64,000 nt of DNA, taken from NCBI GenBank assembly GCA_001600455.1, contig BCKC01000013.1:1-64000 (forward strand), read 5' to 3'. Both the position numbers and the translations under genes were made by a program. The DNA is from Endocalyx cinctus. Its lineage: Eukaryota; Ascomycota; Sordariomycetes; Amphisphaeriales; Apiosporaceae. Below are positions 9,500 through 21,049 of this stretch, piece after piece. Each line of letters begins with the position of its first letter. Within the stretch, counting starts at the first letter, position 1. The notes beneath the pieces are model-generated. The model was not told the DNA's origin. It made no database searches and saw only the letters and a program-made list of their open reading frames with translations.

Positions 9500-11449
9500 T
9501 AAAGCTGTTGATGGTTGGCGTGTCTCAGAAACTTCTTTCATCTGCTTGGGCCGCCAACATCTATGCCTTAATATTAGCCGATCCGCGTATTTCCATCCAC
9601 TCTATTACTTTTGTCATGACATTTTATGTTCCTTCTTCTATAAGATTGGTGTGCGGCTGGTAACCCGCTTTTTATACTAATGAATTACAATGATAAGCTA
9701 AAATTCTTACATATTCTCAGCTCTATTGGTGACCAACTGGCAAGAAGGGTCAGGTTAGTTCTCCACGGTACAAATAGCTTTACTCCAGAAATTATAAAAC
9801 AAATGTATTGTTGCTGGTATTACGAAGATTAACCTTAACTTAGCAGGTTAATTTTGGATAATTACTACGCACACTTTCGATTAGAGGAAAAAGTCTAACA
9901 CTTTTGAAATTAAACTGCGGCCCCTAGGATCCATATTCACCGTGAACGTTGCCGAATGCCGGGGGGAAGGGGTTCATGCTCGCCGCAATAAAGTTTTCTA
10001 CTTCTTTGGGAGTAGTTTTACGGAACTCCATTCCCATTCTACCCTAAACATCATCCTTTACACCCACTGTTAGGGAGGAGTAGCCCTAAAGCGAAAAAAC
10101 TTTCCTTGGTGATGATCTACGAAACGTGATAATTATGGGGAAACACTTCCCACAACCTCGCTGAAATTTGTATAGAAGATTTTTGGCTCCTAATGCCCTA
10201 CACTATTCCACTGTCAAGACTCCATAATAAGTCCTATTAGTTAACTAGCTTATTTACGGTGGAAGTTAAACCTCCAGACGCGACTCACGCCCGTCTCACC
10301 AACTTACGGAGACCACCGGCTAATTCTGTAGATGATGCAACGATCCAATATAATGGAAGGACATGGTTTCCTGATCCAAGTCATTGATTCGATCAAGTCT
10401 ACCTGTCTGAACCTGCTATGCCGGTACAGCCCACTTCACGGATGATTATATCGTGGAAACTAGACTCAGCCGTTCGAATGTCAATTGGTTCACGTCATGT
10501 GAAAAAAAAGTATTTACATCACAAATAGGGGCTGAATTTTGGAGTTGCTACAGACCCCGATAGACCACGCACCACGACTTAAGTGCCATACCAGCATCGA
10601 AATGAAGAGGGGCTCTCCAGCTAAAATATCATGTTTGTACATCATGGTTGGAAAGAGTCGTTTCTAGTACGCCGTTTTCTCTTTGAGGCGGTAGATGTAA
10701 GCATAATTGACAGTATCAAGTACGTTATGGAATAATCGTTGGTAGCAGCTGCGGGGATAGGGCCACTGTTTAGTCTCCACGTGGGGTCTTCGGCAGCAAG
10801 GTAATCGCACCCGAAGATGCAGCAAGTTTCCGCTTTGAGGAGGGGCAGAAAGGTTTCTTTCACGATGTGGTAACTTACGTATAAAATTATGATGTTCAGT
10901 ATACGAACACAACTATATCTATAATTATATTGCTCTTCGACACGTCAGCTTCTCGGAAGTCTCTTCATGAAATGGGTCAACATACTTCATAAAAGATCCT
11001 AGTGTTTGCAAAAATGCTCGTCTCCGTCGGAGCAACGAAGTGGGGAATCACATAGGAACGTGGGGGAACTTATTTTGATTAACCCACATGAGACTCATCC
11101 AAGCTCGGGTTCTGTGGGCCTTGCCGACCGTACCCATTTTGTGGTATGCCCCCGGCTCGAGGGTTCGCGCAATGAAACCGCCACCGAGGAAATGATTCGA
11201 TCATCCATCACTTGGGACCGATTTTTCTCAATATCCTTGACCAGTAAAGCCGTGGATCGGCAGTGACGTGATGTTCGATACCCGATCTGAATCTCCGCTC
11301 TCCTTACTGCTTGCTCGCTCGCTCTCATCTAACAAGTTCGACTACGATTCCACAAACGTTGTGCGTAAAGTCACGTCAGGGTTAAATATCATACTACATA
11401 AGCACCATACATTTTATATCAACCTCCCAAACTATTTCCGAGTGAAGCT

Positions 11450-12607
11450 ATGGCTTCGAGAATATCAAGCTGTACATCTTTTCTTTGCAGATCGCTTCTG
11501 AACAGACCAGTCAACAGCTTATCGAAGCAGCGATATTCCGCGCGCACTATCACCACGGGAACTCCTCATCATATACTGAACACGGGTGCTAAGATTCCCG
11601 CTATTGGGTTCGGAACGTTCCAGGATCCTGAGGCCCAGGAGGACGCAGTTAGAAAGAACCTACAAGCTGGTTTACGACTCATTGACACCGCGCGAGTGTA
11701 CCATGTAGAAAAGCAGGTCGGCAGGGGTGTCAAAGCGAGCGGAATTCCAAGAGAAGATATTTTCGTCGCCACGAAATTGTGGTGCAACAGCTATCACCCA
11801 GACGATGTCGAAGCAGCTCTTGATGAGGCCCTGGCAGACCTAGATATGCCTTATGTGGATCTTTTCATGATGCATTATCCATGTACGTTTGCCAGAGGGC
11901 CGGATCTTTTCCCACGTGATTCTGATGGGAATATGATCTACGGAAATACAACCTATGTGGACACCTGGAAAGCAATGGAAAAGTTGATGAAAACTGGAAA
12001 GGCAAGGGCCATCGGAGTGTCCAATTTCAGCAAAGGAGAAATTGAAACTTTGATAAAAGAGTGCTCAGTAGTAAGTTTAAATATTCCATGGATCAGTTAG
12101 ATATCAAAACTGTTCATTTTTCCTAACGACTTGATTTCACTGTAGGTGCCAGCCGTCCATCAGATGGAGGTCCACCCATATTTACAACAAAAGCAGTTTA
12201 ATAAATGGCTTAGCTTGAAGGGTATTCATGTTATTCAATTCAGTCCATTGGGAAATATGAATGACTTCTACCGGCAGACAGGTTGGAGTAAAGAAGTGTC
12301 CCACATGATGCGTGTCATAGACCAACCCATTCTGAAGGAAATTGCCCATAAATATGGCAAGAGTGTTGTGCAAGTTGTCTTGGCATGGGGTATAAACTGC
12401 GGTCGGTCTGTAATCCCCAAGACCATAATCGACTGGCAGATACAAGAGAATGCGAAAGCAAACTTTGTGTTAGACCTCGAGGACATGGACAGAATTGGGA
12501 CGTTGGATATTATGGCAAGGTTCAACGACCCCAGTATGGACTATGGGTGGAGACTATATAGCGATCTGGAGGGGATCGAGGGCACCGTTGGCGGTCGGAC
12601 TCATTAA
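11450..12607 (+). CDS. Aldo-keto reductase with mitochondrial-type leader
   Basis: Two exons, 11450-12070 and 12146-12607, with a 75-nt GT-AG intron, give 360 aa. The AKR catalytic tetrad is intact: D79 (LIDTARVY), Y84, K109 (VATKLW) and H142 (MMHYP). The cofactor-binding end has GVSNFS and VIPKT. The reaction is NAD(P)H-dependent reduction of an aldehyde or sugar carbonyl. The first about 36 residues are rich in Ser and Arg with no acidic residue, which looks like a mitochondrial presequence; typical cytosolic AKRs begin close to residue 40 here. An internal start would have to lie further in, so the 11450 ATG is preferred. The substrate cannot be told from sequence. Confidence 0.88.
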
Positions 12608-13220
12608 ATTGACCTGAAGATATTGACTGGAAAACAAAAAAAAGTCAACCAAATTTCTGGAACCCATGATGATGGGTTACGAAACATGCTCGTACCTTAC
12701 TGGGCTGGTTACTGAAATTCAAACTGTCGGAGTTACGAGCAACGCAACCCGTTCCCAAACATCGGCCTCTTTGCGAGAGGTCCGAAGAATCAAGATATTC
12801 ATATAGAAACTTGAAACCAAATTGTTCTCTTTGGAACATTCTGTAAGGGAATGTGGATTTGCTGGAGTGTAGGACAGTGCAGTTACGTAGGCGGAGCTTA
12901 GCAGTGGAGCAGGAGTATAGTTTAAGAGGCGTATAGCTATTTCATTGATTATTGACCTTCTAATTATTCTATCTATTTCGGGTGGAAGCCCTCCCTTATA
13001 GACGTATCTCGGGGTAGCCGTAGACACGCACCGTATATTTAATCTATGATAACTAAGGCCCCTGACACATTATAACATAAACAGCTCTATGCTACACCCG
13101 AAAGTTTCTCTTAACAATTTCCTTTGTCGTGCATGATCCTGAGACGGTGCTGCTTTAACCTGAGCCGCGGGTGAGCCGGTAAGGATATCCATTATTGGAC
13201 ATCTATTGTTGGATGTCCAC

Positions 13221-13403
13221 TGTTGGATATCATATTAACATAACGCGTTGATAACCGACTAATCCGGATTCGGCGATTCTCCTGAGCATTCCCTGAGTAG
13301 AACCCGAGTAAAGCGGCGACTAACTGAGCAGTTGACCAGGGTCGGATAGGGCAACTTTTGTGAAAGACAACAGAAGCACTCGATATCATATATTGATTTC
13401 TAC
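13221..13403. mobile_element. Possible solo-LTR remnant (copia-like)
   Basis: The segment starts TGTTGGATATC and ends near a TTTCTAC/TGG step that could be an LTR edge followed by a primer-binding TGG. Just upstream, GGACATC and GATGTCC form a short inverted repeat (13197-13218). No target-site duplication or reverse transcriptase is visible. Weak evidence. Confidence 0.25.
13348..13369 (+). repeat. 22-bp dispersed repeat, copy 2
   Basis: Identical to 9478-9499. It lies inside the possible LTR remnant, which hints that both copies come from the same transposon family. Confidence 0.55.
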
Positions 13404-14335
13404 TGGTTAAAATGCGCACAGGCAAAACGGTACATCTGGGTTAGACACCTGTCGTGCGCTAATGTGACAAAAAAAAAAGGCATGCAGTTTATCATATCAA
13501 TAAAATCGTTCATTATAACTAAGCCTGCGCAGTCGCGAATTTTAATTCATCTGTCGCTGATCGTACCAGATAGGTCCAGCCCACTAGGAACAAAATCAAA
13601 TCCTTCAATTTTACGTACAACATAATGAAGGTCGGTGTGCGATACTCGCATGGTCGGCGAAAATTGGTCGAGGAGCGCCAGTAAAGCACGTTAGGGAAAT
13701 GGGGCAACCATATAAATGCGAAATATAAAGGAACGGCCCCGAGACTATTTTCAGCAGCAATAATATTCCGAATGGAAGAAGCGACACCAGATACTGCCGG
13801 TAAGCGATCCATCTCTTTATTAAGGCCCAGTCGGGTGTAATCCTCCACTAGATCGACCCAAAGCACTCATAGCAGGTTAGCAGATATCATGGATCATGTC
13901 AGCCACTCCCCCTATTTAAATTTGATTGTGTAGAGGCTAAATTAAAACGGGACTTGACGAAGACGTAAGGCTCATGGATTATAAATGATCCTCACAACTT
14001 GGCTTTGTAATTTTCCTGTTTTTTCCCTCTTATTGGTTCGGTTTTCGCTTTCCGATTTACCTAATCACGTCGCCCCCAGATTGATGATGAAATTCCATAG
14101 TTCTCCTATCTGGCTGTAATGTCCCACCGCCGGGATTCATACACAAAACTTTTCGTCCGGGAAGAACACCGACGCTCCCACATCAGCTGCGAAGACCCCT
14201 TATCTTAATGAATCGTTACCTCTTCGTGCTATGTTTACTCAAGAATCCTTTTCCACCGGGATAAGTATTCAGACTTGAGTACCAAATTTACAGAATATTA
14301 AAATAATTACTTGCAGCCTATCATCGACAACTGCT

Positions 14336-15715
14336 CTACTGCCATCCTCGATTTCGTGAAAGCTCGTACCACCAGTTTCGGAACATCCATCCGTCAAAGT
14401 CGGTGATTTCAGTGGCAGAGCCAGCCAACATAATAAAGTTGGTCACACCGGAAGGCGTCCAGTCTATGATATTATAGCAATATTAGCATCTTTTCCTCCA
14501 TATTTTCGACAATATCAGTAGGGGCGGTGTGAGGGAAAAGGGCAGGGGTGGAAGAAGACTGATTGTCAACTTACCATAAACTAGTTCGCAAAATTGAGTA
14601 ATTATCGCATCAACGTTAGCATGCAATCTCATCGGGTACATGTCCTCTTCGCCATGTTCTTAGATTATTCGTTTCACTCACAGTCATCTAATCCAAAAGT
14701 ATGTCCCTAAGAATGCATCAGTTAGTACATATTCAAACCCAGGTCAGAGGAAAATAAATCAGTCAAAAATTTAGGCTCACCATTTCATGAAGTAGTATAT
14801 GTAAATTTTCTTCACTTAGCGCATTCATGAAGTCCTCCCTATTTATACGCTGACCCCAATCACCACCAGCCCCGCCATCAAACCCATCTGTCAGCCACAA
14901 AGATTGGTCGTAATGGGCGCTCTCACCACCGGCACAGCTCGAGTAATCACCGTCCTGGTGGAAATAGCGACCGCACGCTTCTGCGCACTGGGGTGCCCCT
15001 TCACTATCAACATCCGTGTAGATATCAATTTCTGAGGTTGAACCTTGCAACAGACTCTCATCCGTAACAGCCCAGCCTACCACATTGACGGCAATATCAC
15101 TATAGGGAAAATTGTCGAATCCGTAGACCCATGAAAACCCTTAGGGCGTGCCCATGTTAGTCCCACTAGGTACGCAGAAGCACTGTAGGTATTCAAGAAA
15201 CCATCACTCACATTTCTGGTATTGCTCGGCAACCACGATTGCAACTTCGCTCCGCTGCGCTTCTGTAACGGACTCGCTAGATTCCCAACGTACGCATACA
15301 TTGATACTCCTGTGAGAAGAGTCGGCAAAGCCACATGTTAGTAGAGCGGGTTTTTTGTTTCCGAGAAAATCCTGATCGGCTTCAGTTGAAAGTGTCCGTA
15401 CCCATTTGTAGCCCGAATCTGATCCCAACCATAGTTCGTAAAACCAAAAAGATCGTCTGCGTAGGTGCTTAGACAGTGATCCCAGACTTCTTCCAGTGGT
15501 GTTACAAGGTCGGACGGTGGGTCCCATGTAGTCTGCCTTTTGGATTGAGTATGCAGTGAGCGTAGTAAAATTTTGGCTTGGGCGGTTGTCGCCATGTTCC
15601 GTGCCGAAATAGATAGGTCGGCTTCGGTTGGAACTGCGCCCGGAACGGCTAAGGACGTGACTGTCGATCCTGCGGCCATTGCCACGCAGGCAAGCTGACG
15701 AAAATTAGGCGACAT
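14336..15715 (-). CDS. Secreted zincin-like protein with HExxHxxGxxD motif
   Basis: Five exons fit in phase: 15715-15402, 15309-15212, 15139-14781, 14706-14682 (only 25 nt) and 14463-14336, giving 307 aa. The N terminus after the ATG at 15715 has a hydrophobic Ala/Val-rich stretch to about residue 25 that fits a signal peptide. The mature part has VNVVGWAVTD, CGRYFHQDGDYS, HYDQSLWLTDGF, GGDWGQRI, then LLHEMGHTFGLDD. H255, E256 and H259 with G262 and D265 form an extended zinc site with Asp as likely third ligand. The end is GVTNFIMLAGSA. I recognise this as a widespread fungal secreted family, often left as hypothetical. Proteolytic activity is inferred from the motif only. Confidence 0.82.
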
Positions 15716-16376
15716 ACCGTGTGATGTAGCCCTGTAGCAATTATTAACAGTCGATTCGGAAAATAAAAACAATCAGCGGGTGATATGACACACACGAGAG
15801 GTGTGTCTGGTTTTAAATACTGGGGGTGGTTTTTAGATTTATGATCATCGAGATTCGACACTGCGATCCGGCGGACTTATATCTTCAAATTATCCGTAAG
15901 AGATATTCCCTCAGCCCAGAGTGGGGCAGAGCCGAGAGCCAGTTGCAGGGTCCGCATTCCGTTTTTCATTAGGCATATCACCAGTTTGGTCTAAGCAAAT
16001 TAAATTGAAACGACAAGATGATTTTGATAGCTCTACGGCATATGGCGGGTACCCGGAATAGACCCACGAGTGGAGTAACCCCCCGTTTATTCTAGAACTC
16101 CGAGTTGTGGAAATATTTATCCCTGCTCTCCTATAATGAAACAAACACCTGCCAAGAACCTCATAACATATGAGTTTAATTGACACTCTAGTCGACGGGG
16201 GGGAGCTTATGTTGATATAGTATAGATCACATCATTCGCCCATTGATTGTTGTTTGCGCCACTAGATCATGTCAGGCATATAAAATAAATGTAGCTTCGT
16301 TACTACTATTTCCTGGAAACGAATTTGATGCTGTTTTTTTTCCGCTACGGCTTAAAGGGGGGGTACATTAAGACTT
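15716..16376. other. Intergenic region
   Basis: Promoter side of the zincin-like gene and 3' side of the Gly-rich gene. No other feature is recognised. Confidence 0.5.
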
Positions 16377-17147
16377 TTAACACCCTCCACCGCCACCGCC
16401 ACCGCCATCACCGCCGCCGCCGCTGTGGCCCCCTCCCCCTCCTCCTCCGTCCCCTCCGCCTCCGTGTCCTCCTCCGTCTCCACTCCCCCCGTCTCCACCT
16501 CCACCGCCATCACCACTATTATCATCAAACAAGACGTCAAGATTGATTTCAAAATCGACCTCCTTATGCTTCGCTCTCGCCCGTTCAAATAGGCTGATGA
16601 ATCCCAACAAGACATATAAGCCTATTGCACCTCCCTGCCCCGAAAGTGCTACACCTCTTAGCAGTGTTGCGACATTATTTTTCCGTGCCATTTCCCCTAG
16701 GACCTCCCTACTCCACCCGTGTTGATCAACCACGACGCACCGCATCTTCGCGTCCGCTTCCCCCAAGCTAGCTTCCCAACGAAGCCTCATCCCATTTGGC
16801 AAGGTAGCAACGTAGCAGCCTCTAGAACCATCCTTGATGCGACCTCGCCAGAAACTCTTCTTTGGTATCACTTCGTAGGTGCGTAGCATTGCGTCGGTGT
16901 GTATATAAGAATGCTTCAGCAAAACGCGGTCGCCGTCTACCTCCAGTTGAATGTCGACATTTATAGGATATTTCGCGGTAGCGACTTTAGATCCATTATT
17001 ACTCTGCGAGTTTCGTACGGTAAGTTGACCTTGGTGGAGCTTGGCGAATAGAACAGGTGCGTGGGTGACGGCACGAATGGTCAGGTCGTCGCCCTTGAAA
17101 AGATGACGGTTATAGTCTAAAACATAATGTTCTTGATTGGCAGCCAT
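16377..17147 (-). CDS. Tubby/scramblase-like protein with Gly-rich tail
   Basis: A single exon encodes 256 aa. Residues about 8-150 alternate beta-like strands with LLKHSYIHTDAMLRTYEV, then FWRGRI and G-C-Y-V-A-T-L-P-N-G, reminiscent of LURP-one/scramblase (tubby C-like) barrels. A hydrophobic segment follows at about 168-187. The last about 48 residues are almost entirely Gly with Asp, Ser and His, ending in Gly-Gly-Cys. The fold assignment is tentative. The tail is coded by CCN/CCG-type trinucleotide-like sequence on the plus strand (about 16380-16520), so length variation between strains is likely. Confidence 0.65.
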   Translation of the reverse strand: MAANQEHYVLDYNRHLFKGDDLTIRAVTHAPVLFAKLHQGQLTVRNSQSNNGSKVATAKYPINVDIQLEVDGDRVLLKHSYIHTDAMLRTYEVIPKKSFWRGRIKDGSRGCYVATLPNGMRLRWEASLGEADAKMRCVVVDQHGWSREVLGEMARKNNVATLLRGVALSGQGGAIGLYVLLGFISLFERARAKHKEVDFEINLDVLFDDNSGDGGGGGDGGSGDGGGHGGGGDGGGGGGGHSGGGGDGGGGGGGGC

Positions 17148-17691
17148 AGTTAGGTAGGTGATGATTTCTGTTCCGAGTATGATTTAAAAAGTAGACCCAT
17201 CAATTAACAAAATTTTATGGACCTGCAGGAGATATATATATGCATTCATATTAGTCCGTAAGTATCACTACCACCTGTGGCTGTACCGTACTGGGCTATA
17301 TAGCTGAGCTGAAGACGGGCTTGGCAATATCTTGTGACTTAGACTTACGCGAGTTGCATGCAGGGCGGGGTTACGTTGAGTCTCGATATCCGTAAATGAG
17401 CTTATGATGCGGGAACTTGACCGTGTGTAAACTATTTTTAGCTGCGAATGCCGAAAATCCAGGCGATCAAGACGTAATATTACAGCACAGCCTACAAGAG
17501 AACCAAGCTATTGACTTCAGAGCTTAGCTAAATCAAGGTTAAGACAGCAAATACGGCGTATTCAGAAAACAAAAAAAAAATTACTTTATTCATCTTTAAA
17601 AATGATGATTAGATATCTTCAATATAATCACAAAACAGTGGTCAGCGACGTAGGCGCTCCCTAGATCGATAAGTACGACAATAATCCAAAA
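17148..17691. other. Intergenic region
   Basis: Promoter side of the minus-strand gene ending at 17147. Nothing further is recognised. Confidence 0.5.
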
Positions 17692-18339
17692 ATGACGATC
17701 CATCCGAGTGTAAATATAGATGCTGTGCTGAACTCTATTGAAGAGTCTCTTGCTAATTATCCTGATGAAAAGGTCATCTTTTACGGCGAGTTTATCACAA
17801 CGGCTCTATTGATTGGAGGAAGCCAGAGATCAAGGGGGTTGGGTTTCCTCTACTATGACGGGAATATAATAATTAAGCTCTAAAGCGAGGTAGAGGGCCA
17901 AGGAAATCTTCCTGCATAACCCAGAGGCGAATGTCCTACTAAGTCGAACCGGATCTCAAAAGCCCGAATTCTTGAGCACGGGTTTCAGCCTGATTCTGAC
18001 TACGAATTTTTTATTCCGGCTCATAGGACAAAGATACGGGAGCGTTGGTTTAAATCTGGAACGCGTGAATCGAGTGACTTTACCGACGCCGTGGTGGAAC
18101 AATGGGCAAACTCGAGAAACCTAGGACGTACGAATCATTGCCAAGGGTTGTATCGACAATCGAATTCTAGATATTCAAGAGAAGAAAAAAGGTTGGCTAT
18201 TGAGAAGGGTCTGGCGGGGGGTGAAGGGACTCATATCACTTTGGAAGAGAGAATAGCTCTTCTAGGTATTGGGTCGCCTCATCCAGATCAAGACAATGAT
18301 GATTCATCTCGCTCCGAAAATAGTGACAATTCGTCTTAG
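17692..18339 (+). pseudogene. Frameshifted gene relic of unknown function
   Basis: The frame from 17692 (VNIDAVLNSIEESLANYP) stops at 17883. Protein-like sequence then continues in the +1 frame from 17885 (KEIFLHNPEANVLLSRTGSQ, containing a TAG) and returns to the first frame from about 17974 (PDSDYEFFIPAHR, RERWF, then VVEQWANSRNLGR and ITLEERIALLG) to a natural stop at 18339. At least two frame changes and an amber codon show decay. The C-terminal part, with RRY-like and LGIG motifs and an acidic/Ser tail, reads like a real protein. I do not recognise the family. Confidence 0.55.
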
Positions 18340-18996
18340 CACAAAGACGGTGGTTTCCCTTCGGAGCATGGATAAACCGAGTATATCGAAGTAACAGCTT
18401 TGATAAGCTGTAATTATTCGCAAGGTTTTGTAGTCCATCTCCTCACAGATGTTAAACGAAATTCAGAGGAACTGGTCATATCCGAGTAAATTGACGGCGG
18501 ATATGCATCTAATAACTTGTATAGTCGGTTTTCATGGTTTCTCAAATCCTATCATACCGAGATGATTTAAACAGGTGATATAAATATATGTGCAGCGTGC
18601 TACGTATACCGAAGACTACGGCGATTTATCCATATACCATTTAACTAAGGAAGTCGACTTAAAATTATGACTATCATCAAAGAGATTGTCACACGATTCG
18701 TAAAATATTCATGTGTAAGTAGGTAAGTATATATAATATCCATCCATATATATACATATAATTATATATTACATATATATAGGGGCGCAAGGCAATTTTT
18801 TCAGGTTAGTGCCTGAGTTTACGAAGGGTCTTCTACACGCCTCTACGGAACCATCTTTAAAAACCCCGTCGTTTTCTTATCTTATCTTTTCTGTGTAACA
18901 CAGTCAAAATTGTAAACTCGGGACGTTCTGTACATCTCCATATTAAATGCCGTCCTCGGTCAAAATCGTCAATTGTGTTTTCGACTAAATTAAATC
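18340..18996. other. Intergenic region with AT microsatellite
   Basis: Interrupted TA/TATA repeats occupy about 18728-18782. The right part is the promoter side of the Nudix gene. No gene is seen. Confidence 0.5.
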
Positions 18997-20041
18997 ATGA
19001 AAAGCGAACCACGAGAAATCACCTATCTTGAAATTGTGAAGTCATGTGATGAGTAAGTGAGATTCTGGAACTGCCCGCGGGGAGCCCCGGAGAAAATCTT
19101 GTAAGGATTCCGGAAAGCTAACGAGACCAACCTATCGACCGACTAGCTTTCCCTACGGTGCTGTAGCAGATAAATATTATCAGCTATTTTTACCTGGTGA
19201 TGATGTTCCACATGGATATTTGTTACCGGAGACGGTATCTAAGATGCCGTGGACGTCGGACTTTACCATCCAACACCAAGTGCCCCGGCGAGTCGTGGTT
19301 CTAGACTCTTCCGGCGGAGCTGACACGGCCAACGCGATAAACAAGGCATTTAGTGACCTCGTATCCATCTGCATCGAGCGAGACTTATTTCACGTTCTTT
19401 GTAAACAGCACAGCGAGCCGTTCGTCATCGTCGGTGCCAGATACGACGGGCTCGTCTACGTTGAGCGCTACGCTACCGCTCTATTCGGTCTCACCACTCG
19501 TGGCGCTCACCTCGTCGCGTACGTCAACACGTCCGAAGGTATGAAGGTATGGGTATCGCGACGAGCCTCGCACCTGTACACATACGCGGGTATGCTGGAT
19601 TCCACCGTGGCCGGAGGCGTCAAAGCCGGCGTTCCGCCATTTACCACCATCGTGGAGGAAGGAGACGAAGAGGCCTCGCTACCGGCGGATTTAATTCGTC
19701 GGCTTGCGAGATCTCGTGGTGTCGTATCTCATATAGGCTTGACCGGGAAAGGCTTCCCGGGAGAACAAGGACTAGTCACGCCTGATTTTATCTACGTATA
19801 TGACATGGAAATCCCCGAGAATGTCGTGCCGAAGCCCCACGACGACGAAGTCGACCAATTCTACTGCATGACGATCGATCAGCTCCAGTCGGCTTTGCGC
19901 AGGGGCGAATTCAAAGCGGACTCTGGTGCTGTTATGATCGACTTCTTGATCAGACATGGTATTATTACGGCTGAAAACGAGAAGGATTTTGTGGGTATCA
20001 GCATGAGACTACATCGACATCTACCATTTCGGATTTCATGA
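18997..20041 (+). CDS. Thiamine-pyrophosphokinase-related Nudix hydrolase
   Basis: Two exons, 18997-19052 and 19147-20041 (94-nt intron), give 316 aa. The small first exon places an ATG before the conserved start (TYLEIVKSCDDFPYG), and the join restores PHGYLLPETVSKMPWTSDF, the signature of the DUF4743 plus Nudix family (yeast YJR142W/Tnr3 N-terminal type). The Nudix region is AGGVKAG at about 174-180 followed by EEGDEEASLP at about 189; the usual Arg of the REXXEE core is Glu here, but the paired Glu are kept. Members hydrolyse diphosphates of damaged thiamine analogues. It is the first conserved gene inward from the telomere. Confidence 0.85.
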
Positions 20042-20428
20042 TTGGCGGACATGGTGCAGACAATTGCTTACCGCTCACTTGAATCGAAACTCACGAGTTC
20101 GCGCTACGGCTCAAAAACAAGTCTCTATGTCATCATGATCGTTTCCCTCGTCACCGTCGCTCTACGTCGTCCAACAGGAAGACAAGGACCACGAAGCAAT
20201 AAGATTAATATCAAAAGTAGAAGGTCTAAACCGGCTTCCGTTAAGCGGTAAGCCAGATGCAGTATGTCAAGAAGCGACTGTTCGCCACTTTTTGATTTGG
20301 ACGTTCCAAATATCACGATCTTATGGTTCTCATTTGAGTATAATTCTGGATATTTCTAAACTCCAGAAGACTCAATAGGTATTATCAGCTAGAATAGAAA
20401 ATACTCAGCCCCTCCTTTTCTCTCTCTT

Positions 20429-20469
<41 letters not shown>

Positions 20470-21049
20470 GCATGTTCAAATTACAATGACCACTTTGGTA
20501 TTCGTGCCGTACTTACGAGTAATATTCGTCTCGGTAAGTCATTGATTATTTCCCCTGAATAGATTGACAGTTATGCAGTCTGTTAACTAACTAGTGGAGG
20601 ATGGAATCTTCCAGGATCTACGATACCTTCGCATCTCCAAGCGTTTTCAGATACCCTGTAGTTCCTGATCTGATAGGTCTGATTGTATGCAGTATTTTCT
20701 GTGCCCCGAAGGATCGATAAGACGAGTTCAGGGATCCGGATAATCAATCGCTAGGGTATCATTCGGTTTCGCTGCGCCCGATCATAATACTTGACGATGC
20801 TTGCGCGTTTTAGAGTGGCTGTGCTCTGCTTGAACCCAACTTTTCCACCTGCCAGTAAATAATAAGGGTTTAAGGGATACTCAGCTTGAACTTCTCTACA
20901 CCTCCATCTTCTTTTGTCACAACTACACAAAAGTATTAGTCAAAGTGGTTCGCACTATCCAAAAGAGCCATTCGCCATATATATATCCATGTATATGGGT
21001 AACGGCCTCATTCCGTCATTTTTATCGCGTATCTACGTCAATAATCCTG
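20042..21049. other. Intergenic region with CT microsatellite
   Basis: A (CT)n run lies at about 20433-20463. The rest shows no gene. A pyrimidine-rich stretch of this type is common in fungal promoters or 3' regions. Confidence 0.5.
20433..20463. repeat. (CT)n microsatellite
   Basis: About 15 perfect CT units, preceded by shorter interrupted CT blocks from about 20415. Confidence 0.9.

Larger units (their letters stand above)
8761..11449. other. Gene-poor subtelomeric region
   Basis: About 2.7 kb without a supportable gene. It contains the poly-G tract at 9339-9370, one copy of a 22-bp repeat at 9478-9499, and short protein-like stretches on the minus strand near 9930-10060 and 10640-10870 that I could not assign. 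These may be old gene fragments. Confidence 0.5.
12608..14335. other. Intergenic region with possible retroelement remnant
   Basis: No gene is supported. The second copy of the 22-bp repeat lies at 13348-13369, and a TGTTGGATATC stretch from 13221 resembles the start of a copia-type LTR. Otherwise AT-rich sequence only. Confidence 0.45.

Noticed and set aside
10640..10912. Minus-strand protein-like stretch (LPLLKAETCCIFGCDYL)
   Set aside because: Too short and without a recognisable family or splice context; left as unassigned.
13519..13866. Minus-strand frame of 115 codons
   Set aside because: No family resemblance, no consistent splice signals and no codon bias; likely a chance open frame.
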